NCBI GenBank assembly: GCA_963701375.1
Contig: CAVOZT010000004.1
Span: forward strand, 1,550,001 to 1,614,000
Direction of reading: 5' to 3'
Source of the DNA: CAVXTF01 sp963701375
GTDB lineage: Bacteria; Actinomycetota; Acidimicrobiia; Acidimicrobiales; CAVXTF01
DNA: 64,000 nt
Both the position numbers and the translations under genes were made by a program. The notes under the pieces were generated by a model, which was not told where the DNA came from, ran no database searches, and saw only the letters and a program-made list of their open reading frames with translations. Shown piece by piece: positions 33,120 to 43,542 of the stretch (its first letter is position 1; every line of letters starts with the position of its first letter).

Positions 33120-36011
33120 ATGCAGAACGCTCTTGGTGGCGCCGGTGATCCGGCGACCGGCGATGGCGCCCTGTACCTGCTCGACGGAAACTCGCTCGTC
33201 TTCCGAGCCTTCTTCGCAGTTCCTGCGGACCTGCGCACGTCTGACGGCATCACCACCAATGCGGTGCACGGATTCGTGAGCATGCTGATCTACCTTCTTC
33301 AGACGCGCCACCCGAGCGGGATCGCCGTTGCGTGGGATCGTCCAGAGCCGACTTTCCGTGATTCGGTGGTTCCGGACTACAAGGCCAACAGGGCGCAACT
33401 GCCGGATCTGCTCGCGCCTCAGTTCGGCATGGTCCGCGAGGTTCTCGACGCTCTATGCGTCCCTTCCCTCGACCTCGAGGGATACGAGGCAGACGACATT
33501 CTCGCCACGCTCGCGACGCGAGCCCGCGACTCCGGAGAGGACGTCGTCGTCGTGACCGGCGACCGAGACGCGTTCCAGCTAGTCGAGGACCCGCACGTCG
33601 CCGTGCTCTACACAAGGCGAGGCACCTCGGACACCACGATGTACGACGAGAGGGGGATAGAGGAGCGGACCGGCGTGCGGCCCGTTGACTACCCGGTGCT
33701 CGCAGCTCTTAGGGGCGACCCCTCCGACAATCTGGCCGGAGTGCCGGGGGTGGGGGAGAAGACGGCCGCCAAGCTCGTGAACAAGTACAAGAACCTCGAC
33801 GAGATCTTCTCCCACCTCGAGGAGCAGACCCCGAGCTTGAGGAAGAACCTCGCGGCATCAGAAGAGGTCGTGCGGCGCAATCTGACAGTGATCCCCCTGG
33901 TTCGCGATGCGCCTCTCACCGAACAGCCCCACGACCTGAAGATGGGCGGTTGGAACGCGATCGACGTGCGAGCGGTGTTCGAGAAGCTGGAGTTGAGGAC
34001 GGCCTGGGGACGCCTGGAGCCGATGCTCTCGAGCGGCGAGCTCACAGGAGAATGGGTGGAGCAGCCGGTTGCCCCTGTGGTCAAGGTGCCGAAGGTCGAT
34101 CTCGGTTCCGTGGACGTCCGCAGCCCGGTGGGCGGGGATCTGCAGTCGACCCTGCACCACCTCGTCGAGTCGGTCGCGTCCATAGCCGTCGTCCCTGTCT
34201 GGTCGGGCGATCCGGGACGCTCCGAGTTGGAAGGAATGACGCTCACCGTCACAGACCCCCCGGGTCAAACGGAGAACTCACCGGGAGGATCCCGGCGCGA
34301 CGCGCTATGGATAAGCGGCTCGTCGCTCTCCGATCCGTCGGTCTCTGCCGAACTGGGGAGGCTGCTCGGAAGCGATGGTCCCGGGGTCGTCGTCTACCAG
34401 GCGAAGGAGCTGGAGCGCTCGCTTCTCGGCCTCGGCGTGGACATGACGGGGCTCCGCCTCGACGTAGGCGTTGCCGCGGTACCTGCTCGACCCTTCGACG
34501 GGTCAATACAGCCTCGAGTCGGTTGCAGACAGATACCTCGGCGCATCCATCGACTCGGGCTCGGTCGTCACGGGACAACTCGAGCTGGACATCGAGCAGA
34601 ACGAGTCCGCCTCAGACGACATCGCCGTCACGAGGGGACGGCGTGCCGTCGCCGTCGCTCTTCTCGCGCCGGTCCTCACGGCCAGGCTCGCCGCAGACGG
34701 CATGGAGCGGCTGCACGATCAGATCGAAAGGCCGCTTTCGCGGGCGTTGGCGCGAATGGAGGTGACCGGCATCGCGGTCGACACAGACGAGCTGAGGAAC
34801 ACCGCGGCCGAACTCGCGGCTGAGTGCAAGAGCCTCGAGGCCGAGATCCACCGCCACGCCGGCGAGACCTTCAACGTCAACTCGACCCCACAGCTCCGGG
34901 CCGTGCTCTACGACCGCCTGCAGCTCGAGACCGGTCGTAAGACGAAGACCGGGTTCTCGACGAATGCGGCAACGCTCGAGAGACTTCGCGGAACCCATCC
35001 GATCATCGACACGATCTTGCGGTACCGCGAGGTGGAGAAGCTGCGGTTGACCTACGGGGAGTCCCTCTTGTCGGAGGTCGCGGCGGACGGTCGCATCCAC
35101 GCATCTTTCAACCAGACAGTCGCGTGGACGGGCAGGCTCTCGTCGGATCGGCCGAATCTCCACAACATCCCTGTGCGTACCGAAGAGGGACGCCGGCTCA
35201 GACGCGCGTTCGTCCCTTCACCGGGGCACCTGCTCCTCGTAGCCGACTACGACCAGATCGAGCTCCGTGTAATCGCACACCTATCGGGCGACCCCGGTCT
35301 CGTCCAGGCATTCGACGAGCACCGAGATATTCATCGGGCGACTGCCGCGAAGGTCTTCGGCGTAGCGCCCGAGGACGTCACCTTCACGCAGAGAAGCCGG
35401 GCGAAGATGGTCTCTTACGGGCTCGCATACGGCATGGAGTCGTACGGGCTCGCGAACGGCTCGGAATCGAGACGCCAGAGGCAGCTGAGATCCTCGGCTC
35501 ATATTTCGCTGCTTTCCCGCTAGTACGCGATCTGATGGATCGCTCGGTGGCCGACGCGGCGGCACGCGGTTACACGGTCACGCTGCTCGGACGCAGAAGG
35601 CCTCTCCCGGACCTGCACTCGCCGAACCGAGGGCTACGGATGGCAGCGGAGCGCCAGGCAATGAACGCAGGGATCCAGGGACTGGCCGCCGACCTTTTCA
35701 AAGTGGCGCTCGTTCGTCTCGACGGTGCTTTAGAAGAGGGCGGCTTCCGCTCGCGACTCGTACTTCAAGTTCACGACGAGGTGATCGTAGAAGTCCCAAC
35801 GGGAGAGCAAAGCGAGGAGAGATCGATCGCAGACCTGACTCGCGCAGTGCTAGCGGGAGTCGGTGACGAGGTCGGGCTTTCGGTGCCTCTCGAGGTGTCG
35901 ATCGCGTGGGGCAAATCTTGGGCGGAAGCCAAGGATCACGTGTCCGCAAGTGAGCAGGTGGCGGAGAGCGACCTACCGGCTAGCATTGACACCCGGTTGC
36001 CCACAGGCTGA
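33120..36011 (+). CDS. polA: DNA polymerase I (two frameshifts)
   Basis: After two repairs the protein is about 963 residues. The 5'-nuclease domain has LYLLDGNSLVFRAFFAVPAD, LEGYEADDILATLA, VVVTGDRDAFQLV and LRGDPSDNLAGVPGVGEKTA. The middle 3'-5' exonuclease-like domain has lost its acidic residues, as in other Actinobacteria. The polymerase domain has LLVADYDQIELRVIAHLSGD (motif A), RAKMVSYGLAYGMESYGLA (motif B) and QVHDEVIVEV (motif C). One extra G near 34478 and one missing base near 35456 cause the breaks; repair gives VAAYLLDPSTGQYSLESVA and YGLAERLGIETPEAAEILG. It fills gaps in replication and repair. Confidence 0.95.
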
Positions 36012-36088
36012 CCGGAATCCGAGGCCCAAACCGGTGAGGACGAATCTTGCCGGACGGGTCGTGTCCTGAAAGCGAGCTCCTACTACTT

Positions 36089-37624
36089 ATGTCCGACCAC
36101 GACGCCGGCTCGGCCGGTGCTCCCGAGAACCGAAACATCTCCTCCTCGCCGGGTGGAGTCGCCCTACTTCCGGAGATGCCGATGGGCACCTTCGATGCTG
36201 AAGGGAATTACATACCGCGTGCGGTAACCGAAGACGATCTGACGGGAACGTCGCTCGACGACGCGATCGCGTCAACCATCGTCGAGTTCGACGACGGCGA
36301 CATCGTCGAGGGAACGGTCGTGAAGATCGACAAGGACGAAGTCCTCTTGGACATCGGTTTCAAGTCCGAGGGAGTTATCCCCGTTCGCGAGCTGTCGATC
36401 CGCAACGACGTCGACCCGGACCAGATCGTCTCTTTGGGGGAGCACGTCGAAGCACTCGTTCTGCAAAAAGAGGACAAAGAGGGCCGGCTCATCCTCTCGA
36501 AGAAACGCGCGCAGTACGAGCGCGCATGGGGCACCATCGAGAAGATCAAGGACTCGGAAGGTGTCGTGAAGGGCCCCGTCATCGAAGTGGTGAAAGGCGG
36601 GCTCATCGTCGACATCGGCCTTCGTGGGTTCCTGCCCGCCTCGCTCGTGGAGCTTCGCCGGGTGCGCGAGCTTCAGCCGTATGTGGGTCGGACCATCGAG
36701 GCGAAGATCATCGAGCTCGACCGAAACCGCAACAACGTCGTCCTGTCACGCCGCGCGTGGCTGGAGGAGACGCAGCGCGAGCAACGCGGTGACTTCCTCG
36801 CCAACCTGAAGCCGGGGGAGAGGCGTCGCGGCGTCGTGTCGTCTGTCGTCAACTTCGGCGCCTTCGTCGATCTCGGCGGCATGGACGGCCTTATTCACGT
36901 ATCCGAGTTGTCGTGGAAGCACGTAGACCATCCATCATCGGTCGTTGCGGTCGGTGACGAGGTGGATGTCGAAGTTCTCGATGTCGACCTGAGCAAGGAG
37001 CGGATCAGCCTTTCGCTGAAGGCGACGCAGACCGATCCCTGGCAGGACTTCGCGAACACCCACCAGGTCGGTGAGCTCGTCTACGGACGGATCACCAAGT
37101 TGGTTCCTTTCGGCGCCTTCGTACAGGTCGGCGACGGCATCGAAGGGTTGGTTCACATCTCCGAGATGGCGGTCCACCATGTGGACCTGCCCGAGCAGGT
37201 GGTGAACACCGGCGAGGAGCTGTGGGTGAAGATCATCGACATCGACCTGCAGCGTCGCCGCATCAGCCTGTCGATCAAGCAAGCAGCTGAAGGCGGCGAG
37301 GTCTCCGAGGAATACCGCGAAGCCTTCGGTGAGCACGCCTACGACGAGCAAGGCAACTACATCGGGTTCAATTACGGCGACGCCGAGTTCACGCCCGAGA
37401 CAGAAGCCCAGGCGGCTTGGGCGGATCTTGTCGAGCACACCGATCAGCCTTCGGTGCCGAGTGCACCGCCCGCGGACGCGTCGACTACGGAGCACGCGCC
37501 CGACCAGTCCGCATTGACCGCTGAAGCTCACAAAAACGAGGCATCCGAAAGCGCGGCGGACCCCGGGACCGTCCCGCTTGCAGATTCCGCGGACCCGCTG
37601 CCCGAGTCGCCCGTCGTCGGCTGA
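36089..37624 (+). CDS. rpsA: 30S ribosomal protein S1
   Basis: About 511 residues with four S1 RNA-binding domains in a row: GDIVEGTVVKIDKDEVLLDI, then VKGPVIEVVKGGLIVDIGLR, PGERRRGVVSSVVNFGAFVD (with LIHVSELSWKHVDHPSSVV), and VGELVYGRITKLVPFGAFVQ (with GLVHISEMAVHHVDLPEQVV). Four domains with a long acidic, disordered C-terminal tail is the actinobacterial form. S1 binds mRNA leaders on the 30S subunit. The ATG at 36089 (MSDHDAGSAG) is one start; a TTG at 36047 with GAGGA upstream would add 14 residues. It follows polA with a 77-base gap. Confidence 0.95.
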   Translation: MSDHDAGSAGAPENRNISSSPGGVALLPEMPMGTFDAEGNYIPRAVTEDDLTGTSLDDAIASTIVEFDDGDIVEGTVVKIDKDEVLLDIGFKSEGVIPVRELSIRNDVDPDQIVSLGEHVEALVLQKEDKEGRLILSKKRAQYERAWGTIEKIKDSEGVVKGPVIEVVKGGLIVDIGLRGFLPASLVELRRVRELQPYVGRTIEAKIIELDRNRNNVVLSRRAWLEETQREQRGDFLANLKPGERRRGVVSSVVNFGAFVDLGGMDGLIHVSELSWKHVDHPSSVVAVGDEVDVEVLDVDLSKERISLSLKATQTDPWQDFANTHQVGELVYGRITKLVPFGAFVQVGDGIEGLVHISEMAVHHVDLPEQVVNTGEELWVKIIDIDLQRRRISLSIKQAAEGGEVSEEYREAFGEHAYDEQGNYIGFNYGDAEFTPETEAQAAWADLVEHTDQPSVPSAPPADASTTEHAPDQSALTAEAHKNEASESAADPGTVPLADSADPLPESPVVG

Positions 37625-37670
37625 GGTCGAGCTCCAGCAGGTCAGGCGTTCCCGTCCGAGACGAGTTGCA

Positions 37671-38468
37671 ATGGGTCTACTCGAGTCGCAACGGGCTCTG
37701 GTCACGGGGGGCGGGTCAGGGATAGGAGCCGCGACGTGCCGCCGTATGGCGAGCGAGGGCGCGGCAGTCGCAGTCGTAGATCGCGACGCCGAGTCGGCTC
37801 ACGAGATAGCTCGTGCTATCGGGGGCTGCGCCTTCGTCGCCGACGTGAGCGACCACGAACAGATGCGACAGACCGTGACCGACGCCGCGCGCGAGCTCGG
37901 CGGGATCTCTGCCGTGTTCGCCAACGCCGGAATAGGGAGCTTCGGCGCGGTGGACGAGATGGATCCAGCCGAATGGCGCAAGGTCATCGACGTGAACCTG
38001 TCTGGGGTCTTCCACACCGTGCGTGAATGTCTGCCCCATTTGATGCGTACCGGTGCCGGAAGTGTCGTGTGCACCGCGTCGATAAGCGGAGTGCGTCCTG
38101 CAGAGGGCGAAGCCGCTTATGCCGCAGCGAAGGCAGGCGTCGCTGCTCTCTGTGCCAGCGTCGCACTCGAGTACGGACCGGCGGTCCGCTGCAATGCGGT
38201 CTCTCCTGGGATGATCGCGACAGCGCTCACCGCGCCGCTGATCGATGGCTTTCCCGACCTCGTCGAGCGGATGGTCGACAAGACTCCCGCCGGAAGGATC
38301 GGAACTCCGGAGGACATCGCCGATGTTGTGGTCTTCTTGTGCTCGTATCTCGCACGGTTCGTGACCGGTCAGAACATCGTGGTCGACGGGGGAATGACGT
38401 TGCACGGCTCGGGCGTCGACGGCCTCTACAGGTACTTCAAGCCGGGTGGTCCGCTTCGAGTTTTGTGA
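37671..38468 (+). CDS. Short-chain dehydrogenase/reductase
   Basis: A classical SDR of 265 residues: RALVTGGGSGIGAATCRRMA (TGxxxGIG), VVDRDAESAHEIA (Asp at the end of strand 2, suggesting NAD preference), FANAGIGSFGAV, CTASISGVRPAEGEAAYAAA with the catalytic Ser-Tyr-Lys (YAAAKAG), and AVSPGMIATALTAPL. IVVDGGMTLHG is the usual C-terminal motif. The substrate cannot be inferred. It starts 46 bases after rpsA and converges with the large secreted protein. Confidence 0.9.
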   Translation: MGLLESQRALVTGGGSGIGAATCRRMASEGAAVAVVDRDAESAHEIARAIGGCAFVADVSDHEQMRQTVTDAARELGGISAVFANAGIGSFGAVDEMDPAEWRKVIDVNLSGVFHTVRECLPHLMRTGAGSVVCTASISGVRPAEGEAAYAAAKAGVAALCASVALEYGPAVRCNAVSPGMIATALTAPLIDGFPDLVERMVDKTPAGRIGTPEDIADVVVFLCSYLARFVTGQNIVVDGGMTLHGSGVDGLYRYFKPGGPLRVL

Positions 38469-38488
38469 TCTGACGGAGCGCTGCGAGG

Positions 38489-41163
38489 TCAGGTGGAGGC
38501 GCCCGAGACCACGGGAGCCCTTGGTTGAAGCGAGTCGAACGGTCCTTTGAACGCGGCGTCGCCTACGCGCGTACACAGAACCGTCGGACGCGACCTCCCA
38601 GTAGCCGAGACCATCGGGCGTCGCCGCGACGAAGACGATCGGAGTGGCGGAGACGAACCTCCTCGTTTCGTAGCTGGTCCCGAAATTGAACTCGCCTCCG
38701 TCGGAGGCGAAAAGGGTGTAGCCGGTGCCGTCGGGTGCAATCGTCATGCCGATCATCGGCCTGTTGAGGCGCAAGCTCCCGGTCGATCCGAAGAACCTGG
38801 CGTCGCCGAAACAGAACACGCCGCCGTCCGAGGCGACGAGCCAGTAGCCCCTGCCGTCGGGGGTGCGGGCTATCGCGACTATCGGAGCGTTCAGGTGCCG
38901 CCCGCCCATCGATCCGTAATAAGAAGCGTCCCCGAACGAGAAGATCCCACCGTCGCGGGCGACCATCCAATAACCCATTCCGTCGGGGGCGCCGGCGATC
39001 CCGACCACCGGAGTGTTCAGGTGCCGCCCGCCCATGGACCCGAAGTATTCAGCCGCCCCGAACGCGAAGACGCCTCCGTCGTCTGCGACTTCCCAGTAGC
39101 CCTGGTTTCCTGGTCGCATTGCCTCGCCGACGACAGGCGGCGTTCAGGTGCCTGCTTCCCATCGAGCCGAAATACTGTGTGCCGAAGTTGAACACCCCGC
39201 CGTCTGAGCCCGCTTCCGCGTAACCCTGCTCCACCTCGCCTTCCCGATCCGTCGCTTGATCGAGACCGCATGTCGAGTCGCCGACGACATTTCCGCCCGC
39301 TGAGCTGAACGGCAGCGGGGGATCAGAGCCGCCACCGATGCTGCAGTCCTCCTCTCGGCCGGCGGGCGTGATGTTGGCGGCTATCACCGAGTCGCTAATG
39401 GTTCCCCCTGCCGCCTGCGATTTGCCCGCCTGATCCGCGATACCAGGACCGACGTCGGCGGTATTGCCGGCGATCGTCACATATTGCAGGTCAACGTGGT
39501 GGACCCGTGAGTGGCCGTGCGTCCCCGAGATCAAGATCGCGCCGCCCATGCTGTCCGGGCCGGTCGCCGAGTTGTCCAATAGTGCCGAATCGGTTACCTG
39601 GAGTACCCAGAAGACGTAGATGCCGCCGCCCTGATTTGCGGTGTTGTGATCGACGGTCGTGCGCACGAGCGTTGCGGAGTCGTTCTCCCATATCGCACCG
39701 CCGAGCACCTGTGCGTGGTTCTGCGTAAACGTCGAATCCTCGGCTGTGAAGGCGGATTCGGCCCAGAGCGCTCCTCCTTCACCGTTCGCGGCGCCGGTCG
39801 CCTCGTTGCCGGTGAAGACGTCATGGGCCAGAAGCTCTCCACCGCCTGATCCGGCGATTGCGCCACCGTTCCCGTTAGACGCGACGTTTGCGTCGAACGA
39901 GGTGTTCTCGATGTCCGCGCCGGCCCCGGCGTCGTATATCGCACCGCCGAAGCTCGACCTCGTAACGCCGTCTGCGCGGTTCGCCGTGAACGCCGACGAA
40001 GCGATGTCGACGAACGATTCGTTGTAGATCGCCCCTCCGATGTCCGAACCAAGTCCCGAAGTGGTGTCGTCTCGGAATGACGAACTTGTGACTTGGAGCG
40101 GTCCGTGCGCGAACACCGCTCCGCCGGATGCGTCACCCGAGGATGCGGTCGCCCTGTCTTGTGAGAACGTCGTATTCGTGACGGTCACTCCGCCGCTCGC
40201 GTCGTATAACGCTCCGCCGAAAGAGCTCTCGGTCGCCAATCCCTGTGCGGTGTCCGAGGAGAAGGTGTCTGCGACCATGTTCAAAGGGCCGGAGTCGTAT
40301 ATTCCTCCACCGGAGCTGGCCGACACCGAGGACGAGGCCAAGTCGGAGCCGACGACCGTCTGTTGCAGCGACGTCACGCAGTCTTGAAGGAACATGCCAC
40401 CGCCGAACACTGCAGAGTCGCCGTCGAGCGAGGAACCGACGATCCGCAGTGAGGCGTCCGACGCGGCGATACCACCGCCTTCGTTTGTCGCAGCGTCGTT
40501 GCTGATCGAGGACCCCGTTATCGACAGTTGCCCCGCCGTCGCGATCCCGCCACCGTTTGCCGCGCGACCTCCCGACACGGAAGCCTGATCGAGAACGAGC
40601 GTGTCGTTCGCGTCCATGACGTCGATGTCCCCTCCGGACGGAGCGCTTCCGCCCGTAATCGTGATCTGCGACAGCGTGGCGACGGCTCCGGCAAACGGGT
40701 GGCTGCCAGACCCGGCCTCTTTGACCACCACGTCGCGGGACGCACCCGCCGCGGTAATGGTCGTCCTCGAGACTCCTGCGCCTTGTATGTGAACACCGGC
40801 AGGATCGGTAACGACGAGTGAGCCGAGCGAAAGGCGGAAAACTCCTGAGGGCACGACCACCGTCACCGGTTCTCCGAGAAAGTCGGCCTCCTCGACTGCA
40901 CTTCGTATCGTGCAAGCTCCCGAGGAGTCGGCGCACAACCCGAGGCCCGGGTGAGCGTCGTGCCCGTCGGCCGACGTGTCCACGATGAACTCTCGTGTCG
41001 TGACGGACCGCTGCGCGCCTCGGGCGGCAGCGTCCGCCGGTGGGGCGATTGCGAGTCCGAGAGTCCCGAGGACAAGAGTTACAGAAGCACCAGCCGCAGC
41101 GAGCCAGGCGACACGACGCGAGCAACGGGTGTCACCGCCGCGTCGGAGGGACGGGTTCCGCAA
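38489..41163 (-). CDS. Large secreted CSLREA-type beta-helix protein with GYW/FGDA repeats (two frameshifts)
   Basis: About 890 residues after repair. A signal peptide (VAWLAAAGASVTLVLGTLGL, cleavage near ADAAARG) is followed by a CSLREA-like start (LCADSSGACTIRSAVEEADF). A long right-handed beta-helix follows, with many xGGGI/xGGAI turns (ANGGGIATAG, EGGGIAASD, SFGGAIYDAG). The C terminus holds five or more 42-residue repeats of the form GxGYWxVAxDGGxFxFGDAxF...LNxPVVGIAxTPDG, a likely beta-propeller or adhesion module. Extra bases near 39139 and 38570 break the reading frame; repair gives LNAPVVGEAMRPGNQGYWEV and GSVYAVGDAAFKG. It is probably a surface adhesin or matrix protein. Start is a TTG at 41163. 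Confidence 0.82.
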
Positions 41164-41273
41164 TGCGCATGGCTCCTTGGTCGGGATGCTCCGCGGCCCG
41201 GTGCCTGGCCGACGGGCGTGTTCCAGGTCAACCTGCCGCTTTTAGCGCGCATATGCAAGCAAATCCGTCCCAA

Positions 41274-41296
41274 GACCCGGGTTGACATCCCGGGTC
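41274..41296 (-). terminator. Hairpin after oppF, probable terminator
   Basis: GACCCGGG at 41274-41281 pairs with CCCGGGTC at 41289-41296 across the seven-base loop TTGACAT. It begins seven bases past the oppF stop on the minus strand. The following U-tract is weak, so it may be an imperfect terminator or a 3'-stabilising hairpin. Confidence 0.5.
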
Positions 41297-41302
41297 CCTG
41301 GA

Positions 41303-42370
41303 TCACCCGGCCTTGGCATCCTCGCTGAAAGGCGCGTGGCCCACAGTGGTGGAAGGCCCCGTTGCCACTGCGCTCGCCGGCTCGCTCACCGGGAAGTGGC
41401 ACGCCACGAATTGTCCGGGCGCAAGCTCCCGGATCTGCGGTTCTTCCTCGGCGCAGACGGGCTGCGCGTACGGACAACGCGTGCGGAACCTGCAACCCGA
41501 AGGAGGGTTGATCGGCGAAGGCAGGTCCCCGGCCAGGCGCTTGGGCACCCTGTGGGCAGGAACCGAAGGATCGGGCTCAGGGATGGAAGCCAGCAACGCC
41601 TCCGTGTACGGGTGCGCCGGCCGGCGATACAGAACGTCGGGCGGCGCGAGCTCGCAGAGCTTGCCCAGGTACATCACGGCGACACGGTCGCTCACGTGCT
41701 TTACGACGGCGAGGTCGTGAGCGATGAAGACCATTGTCAGCCCCATGCGGACCTTCAGGTCCTCGAGCAGATTGAGGATCTGGGCCTGAACGGAAACGTC
41801 GAGGGCCGAGACCGGTTCGTCGCAGACCAAGAGCTTCGGTTCGAGCATCAAGGCCCGGGCGATGCTGACTCGCTGGCACTGCCCGCCGGAGAATTCGACG
41901 GAATGCCGCCCCCCCGCCATCTCGGCGTCGATCCCGACCGCTTCGAGCATCGCCGCGACCTTCTGCTGGCGTTCGGCCCTCGTACCGATCCCCCAGATGC
42001 TCAAAGGCTCTGCGACCACGTCTCGTATCTTTCGTCGCGGGTTGAGCGACGAGATCGGGTCCTGGAATATGAGCTGGACCTTCGTGCGTGTCCGTCGAAG
42101 GTCACCCTGGTTGAGCGACGTCAGGTCCGTTCCGTCGAGTTTGATCGACCCAGAAGTCGGAGCGTGCACCATTGCGATCGCCCTGCCGGTCGTCAACTTC
42201 CCGCATCCGGATTCGCCTACGAGTCCGAGCGTCTCGCCGGCAGCGACGTCGAGGCTCACGTCGGAGACGGCATGGACCCGCCGGCGTCCGTGGCCGAACT
42301 CGACAACAAGGTTCTGCACCGAAAGCAACATGTCGGGCCCACGCAGGTGAGCGGTCCCACTGCCGGCCAT
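41303..42370 (-). CDS. oppF: Oligopeptide ABC transporter ATP-binding protein (OppF-like)
   Basis: About 355 residues. The ABC core has the Q-loop LIFQDPISSLNPRR, Walker B LLVCDEPVSALDVSVQAQIL and the H-loop IAHDLAVVKHVSD, plus the OppF C-terminal zinc-like tail CRFRTRCPYAQPVCAEEEP. Two positions are unusual. Walker A reads GESGCGKLTTG with Leu where Ser is nearly invariant, and the signature region reads FSGGQCQRVSIARAL with Cys in place of Arg. Both are single C-to-T changes and could be real or errors. The ATG at 42370 overlaps the oppD stop by one base. It couples ATP use to peptide import by oppB/oppC. Confidence 0.92.
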   Translation of the reverse strand: MAGSGTAHLRGPDMLLSVQNLVVEFGHGRRRVHAVSDVSLDVAAGETLGLVGESGCGKLTTGRAIAMVHAPTSGSIKLDGTDLTSLNQGDLRRTRTKVQLIFQDPISSLNPRRKIRDVVAEPLSIWGIGTRAERQQKVAAMLEAVGIDAEMAGGRHSVEFSGGQCQRVSIARALMLEPKLLVCDEPVSALDVSVQAQILNLLEDLKVRMGLTMVFIAHDLAVVKHVSDRVAVMYLGKLCELAPPDVLYRRPAHPYTEALLASIPEPDPSVPAHRVPKRLAGDLPSPINPPSGCRFRTRCPYAQPVCAEEEPQIRELAPGQFVACHFPVSEPASAVATGPSTTVGHAPFSEDAKAG

Positions 42371-43542
42371 CAAGCTCCTCCGGCGTCGTATTCGGGTTGA
42401 GTCGGGGAGCTCACTGCATGGGCCGGCTCCAAGATTCGGTCTGTTCCTTTTCCGGCGTTGAAGACCACGGCTGCGGGAAGCCCCGCGCGCAAGTTGCTCG
42501 CGAAGGCCTGGTCGCCTTCGGGAGACCCGACCGGGTACCAGCACCTGAAGAGGTGACCCGGGCTCGCGTTGCGAAGCGGTGGCTCCTCCTGGTCGCAGCG
42601 AGGTTGCGCGTACGGGCAGCGCGGGGCGAACTTGCATCCTTTCGGGGCGTTTGCGAGGTCCGGTGGTCGACCCGGGATCGACTGGAGCCTGACGTGGCTC
42701 GGATCGGTGAGACGGGGGATGGAGAGCAACAAGGCTTCCGTGTACGGCATCCGGGTGTGCTCGAACAGCTCGCGGGTGGGGGCCTGCTCGACGACGCGTC
42801 CGGCGTACATGACGACGATCTCGTCGGTGCGGTTCGCAACGACGCCGAGGTCGTGGGTAACGAGGACCATCGCCATCGAGCGCTCGCGCTGCTGGTCCGA
42901 GAGAAGGTCGAGGATCTGAGCCTGCACCGTCACGTCGAGGCCGGTCGTCGGTTCGTCGGCAAGGAGCAGCTTGGGCCCGCAGGCGAGCGCTATCGCGATC
43001 ATCACGCGCTGTCGCATCCCCCCGGACAGCTCGTGCGGGTAGACGCGCAACCGCCTGAGCGGATCGGGGATCCCCACCGAATCGAGCAGGGCTACCGCCG
43101 TGTCGTGAGCCGCCTTGCGGTCGAGCCCGAGCCTCTTGCGCAAGCCCTCCGTGATCTGCCGCTCGACACGGACGACCGGGTTGAGAGCAGTCATGGGATC
43201 CTGGAACACCATTGCTATCTGCGTGCCCCACACGTCGCGGTGCTCGGCGGCAGACAGATTCGAGATCACGTGCCCAGAGAAGCGAACCGTTCCCGAACAC
43301 TTGACGCGCGTCGACGGGACCAAGCCCATGACGGACCTGGACAGAACCGTCTTGCCCGACCCGGATTCGCCGACCACGCCGAGGGTTTTTCCGCGATCGA
43401 GCTCGAACGACACGCCGTCGACCGCTCGCACAAGACCTCTGTCGGTGACGAACGACGTGTGCAGATCCTCGACCTGCAGAATGGGACCCTCGAGCTCCTC
43501 TGCGGAGGGGAAGGAGAGCCGTCTCGTTCTGGACCCGATCAC
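42370..43542 (-). CDS. oppD: Oligopeptide ABC transporter ATP-binding protein (OppD-like)
   Basis: About 390 residues from the GTG at 43542, which overlaps the oppC stop by four bases. Canonical motifs: VVGESGSGKTVLSRSVMGLV (Walker A), MVFQDPMTALNPVVRV (Q-loop), YPHELSGGMRQRVMIAIAL (signature), LLLADEPTTGLDVTVQAQIL (Walker B) and VTHDLGVVANRTD (H-loop). The end CKFAPRCPYAQPRCDQEEPP is the OppD C-terminal Cys motif. It pairs with OppF as the two ATPase subunits. Confidence 0.95.
   Translation of the reverse strand: MIGSRTRRLSFPSAEELEGPILQVEDLHTSFVTDRGLVRAVDGVSFELDRGKTLGVVGESGSGKTVLSRSVMGLVPSTRVKCSGTVRFSGHVISNLSAAEHRDVWGTQIAMVFQDPMTALNPVVRVERQITEGLRKRLGLDRKAAHDTAVALLDSVGIPDPLRRLRVYPHELSGGMRQRVMIAIALACGPKLLLADEPTTGLDVTVQAQILDLLSDQQRERSMAMVLVTHDLGVVANRTDEIVVMYAGRVVEQAPTRELFEHTRMPYTEALLLSIPRLTDPSHVRLQSIPGRPPDLANAPKGCKFAPRCPYAQPRCDQEEPPLRNASPGHLFRCWYPVGSPEGDQAFASNLRAGLPAAVVFNAGKGTDRILEPAHAVSSPTQPEYDAGGA

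Noticed and set aside
8003..35457. Programmed ribosomal frameshifting as the cause of the broken genes
   Set aside because: The breaks affect unrelated genes, go in both directions, and two genes need two shifts each. No common slippery heptamer with a downstream structure is seen.
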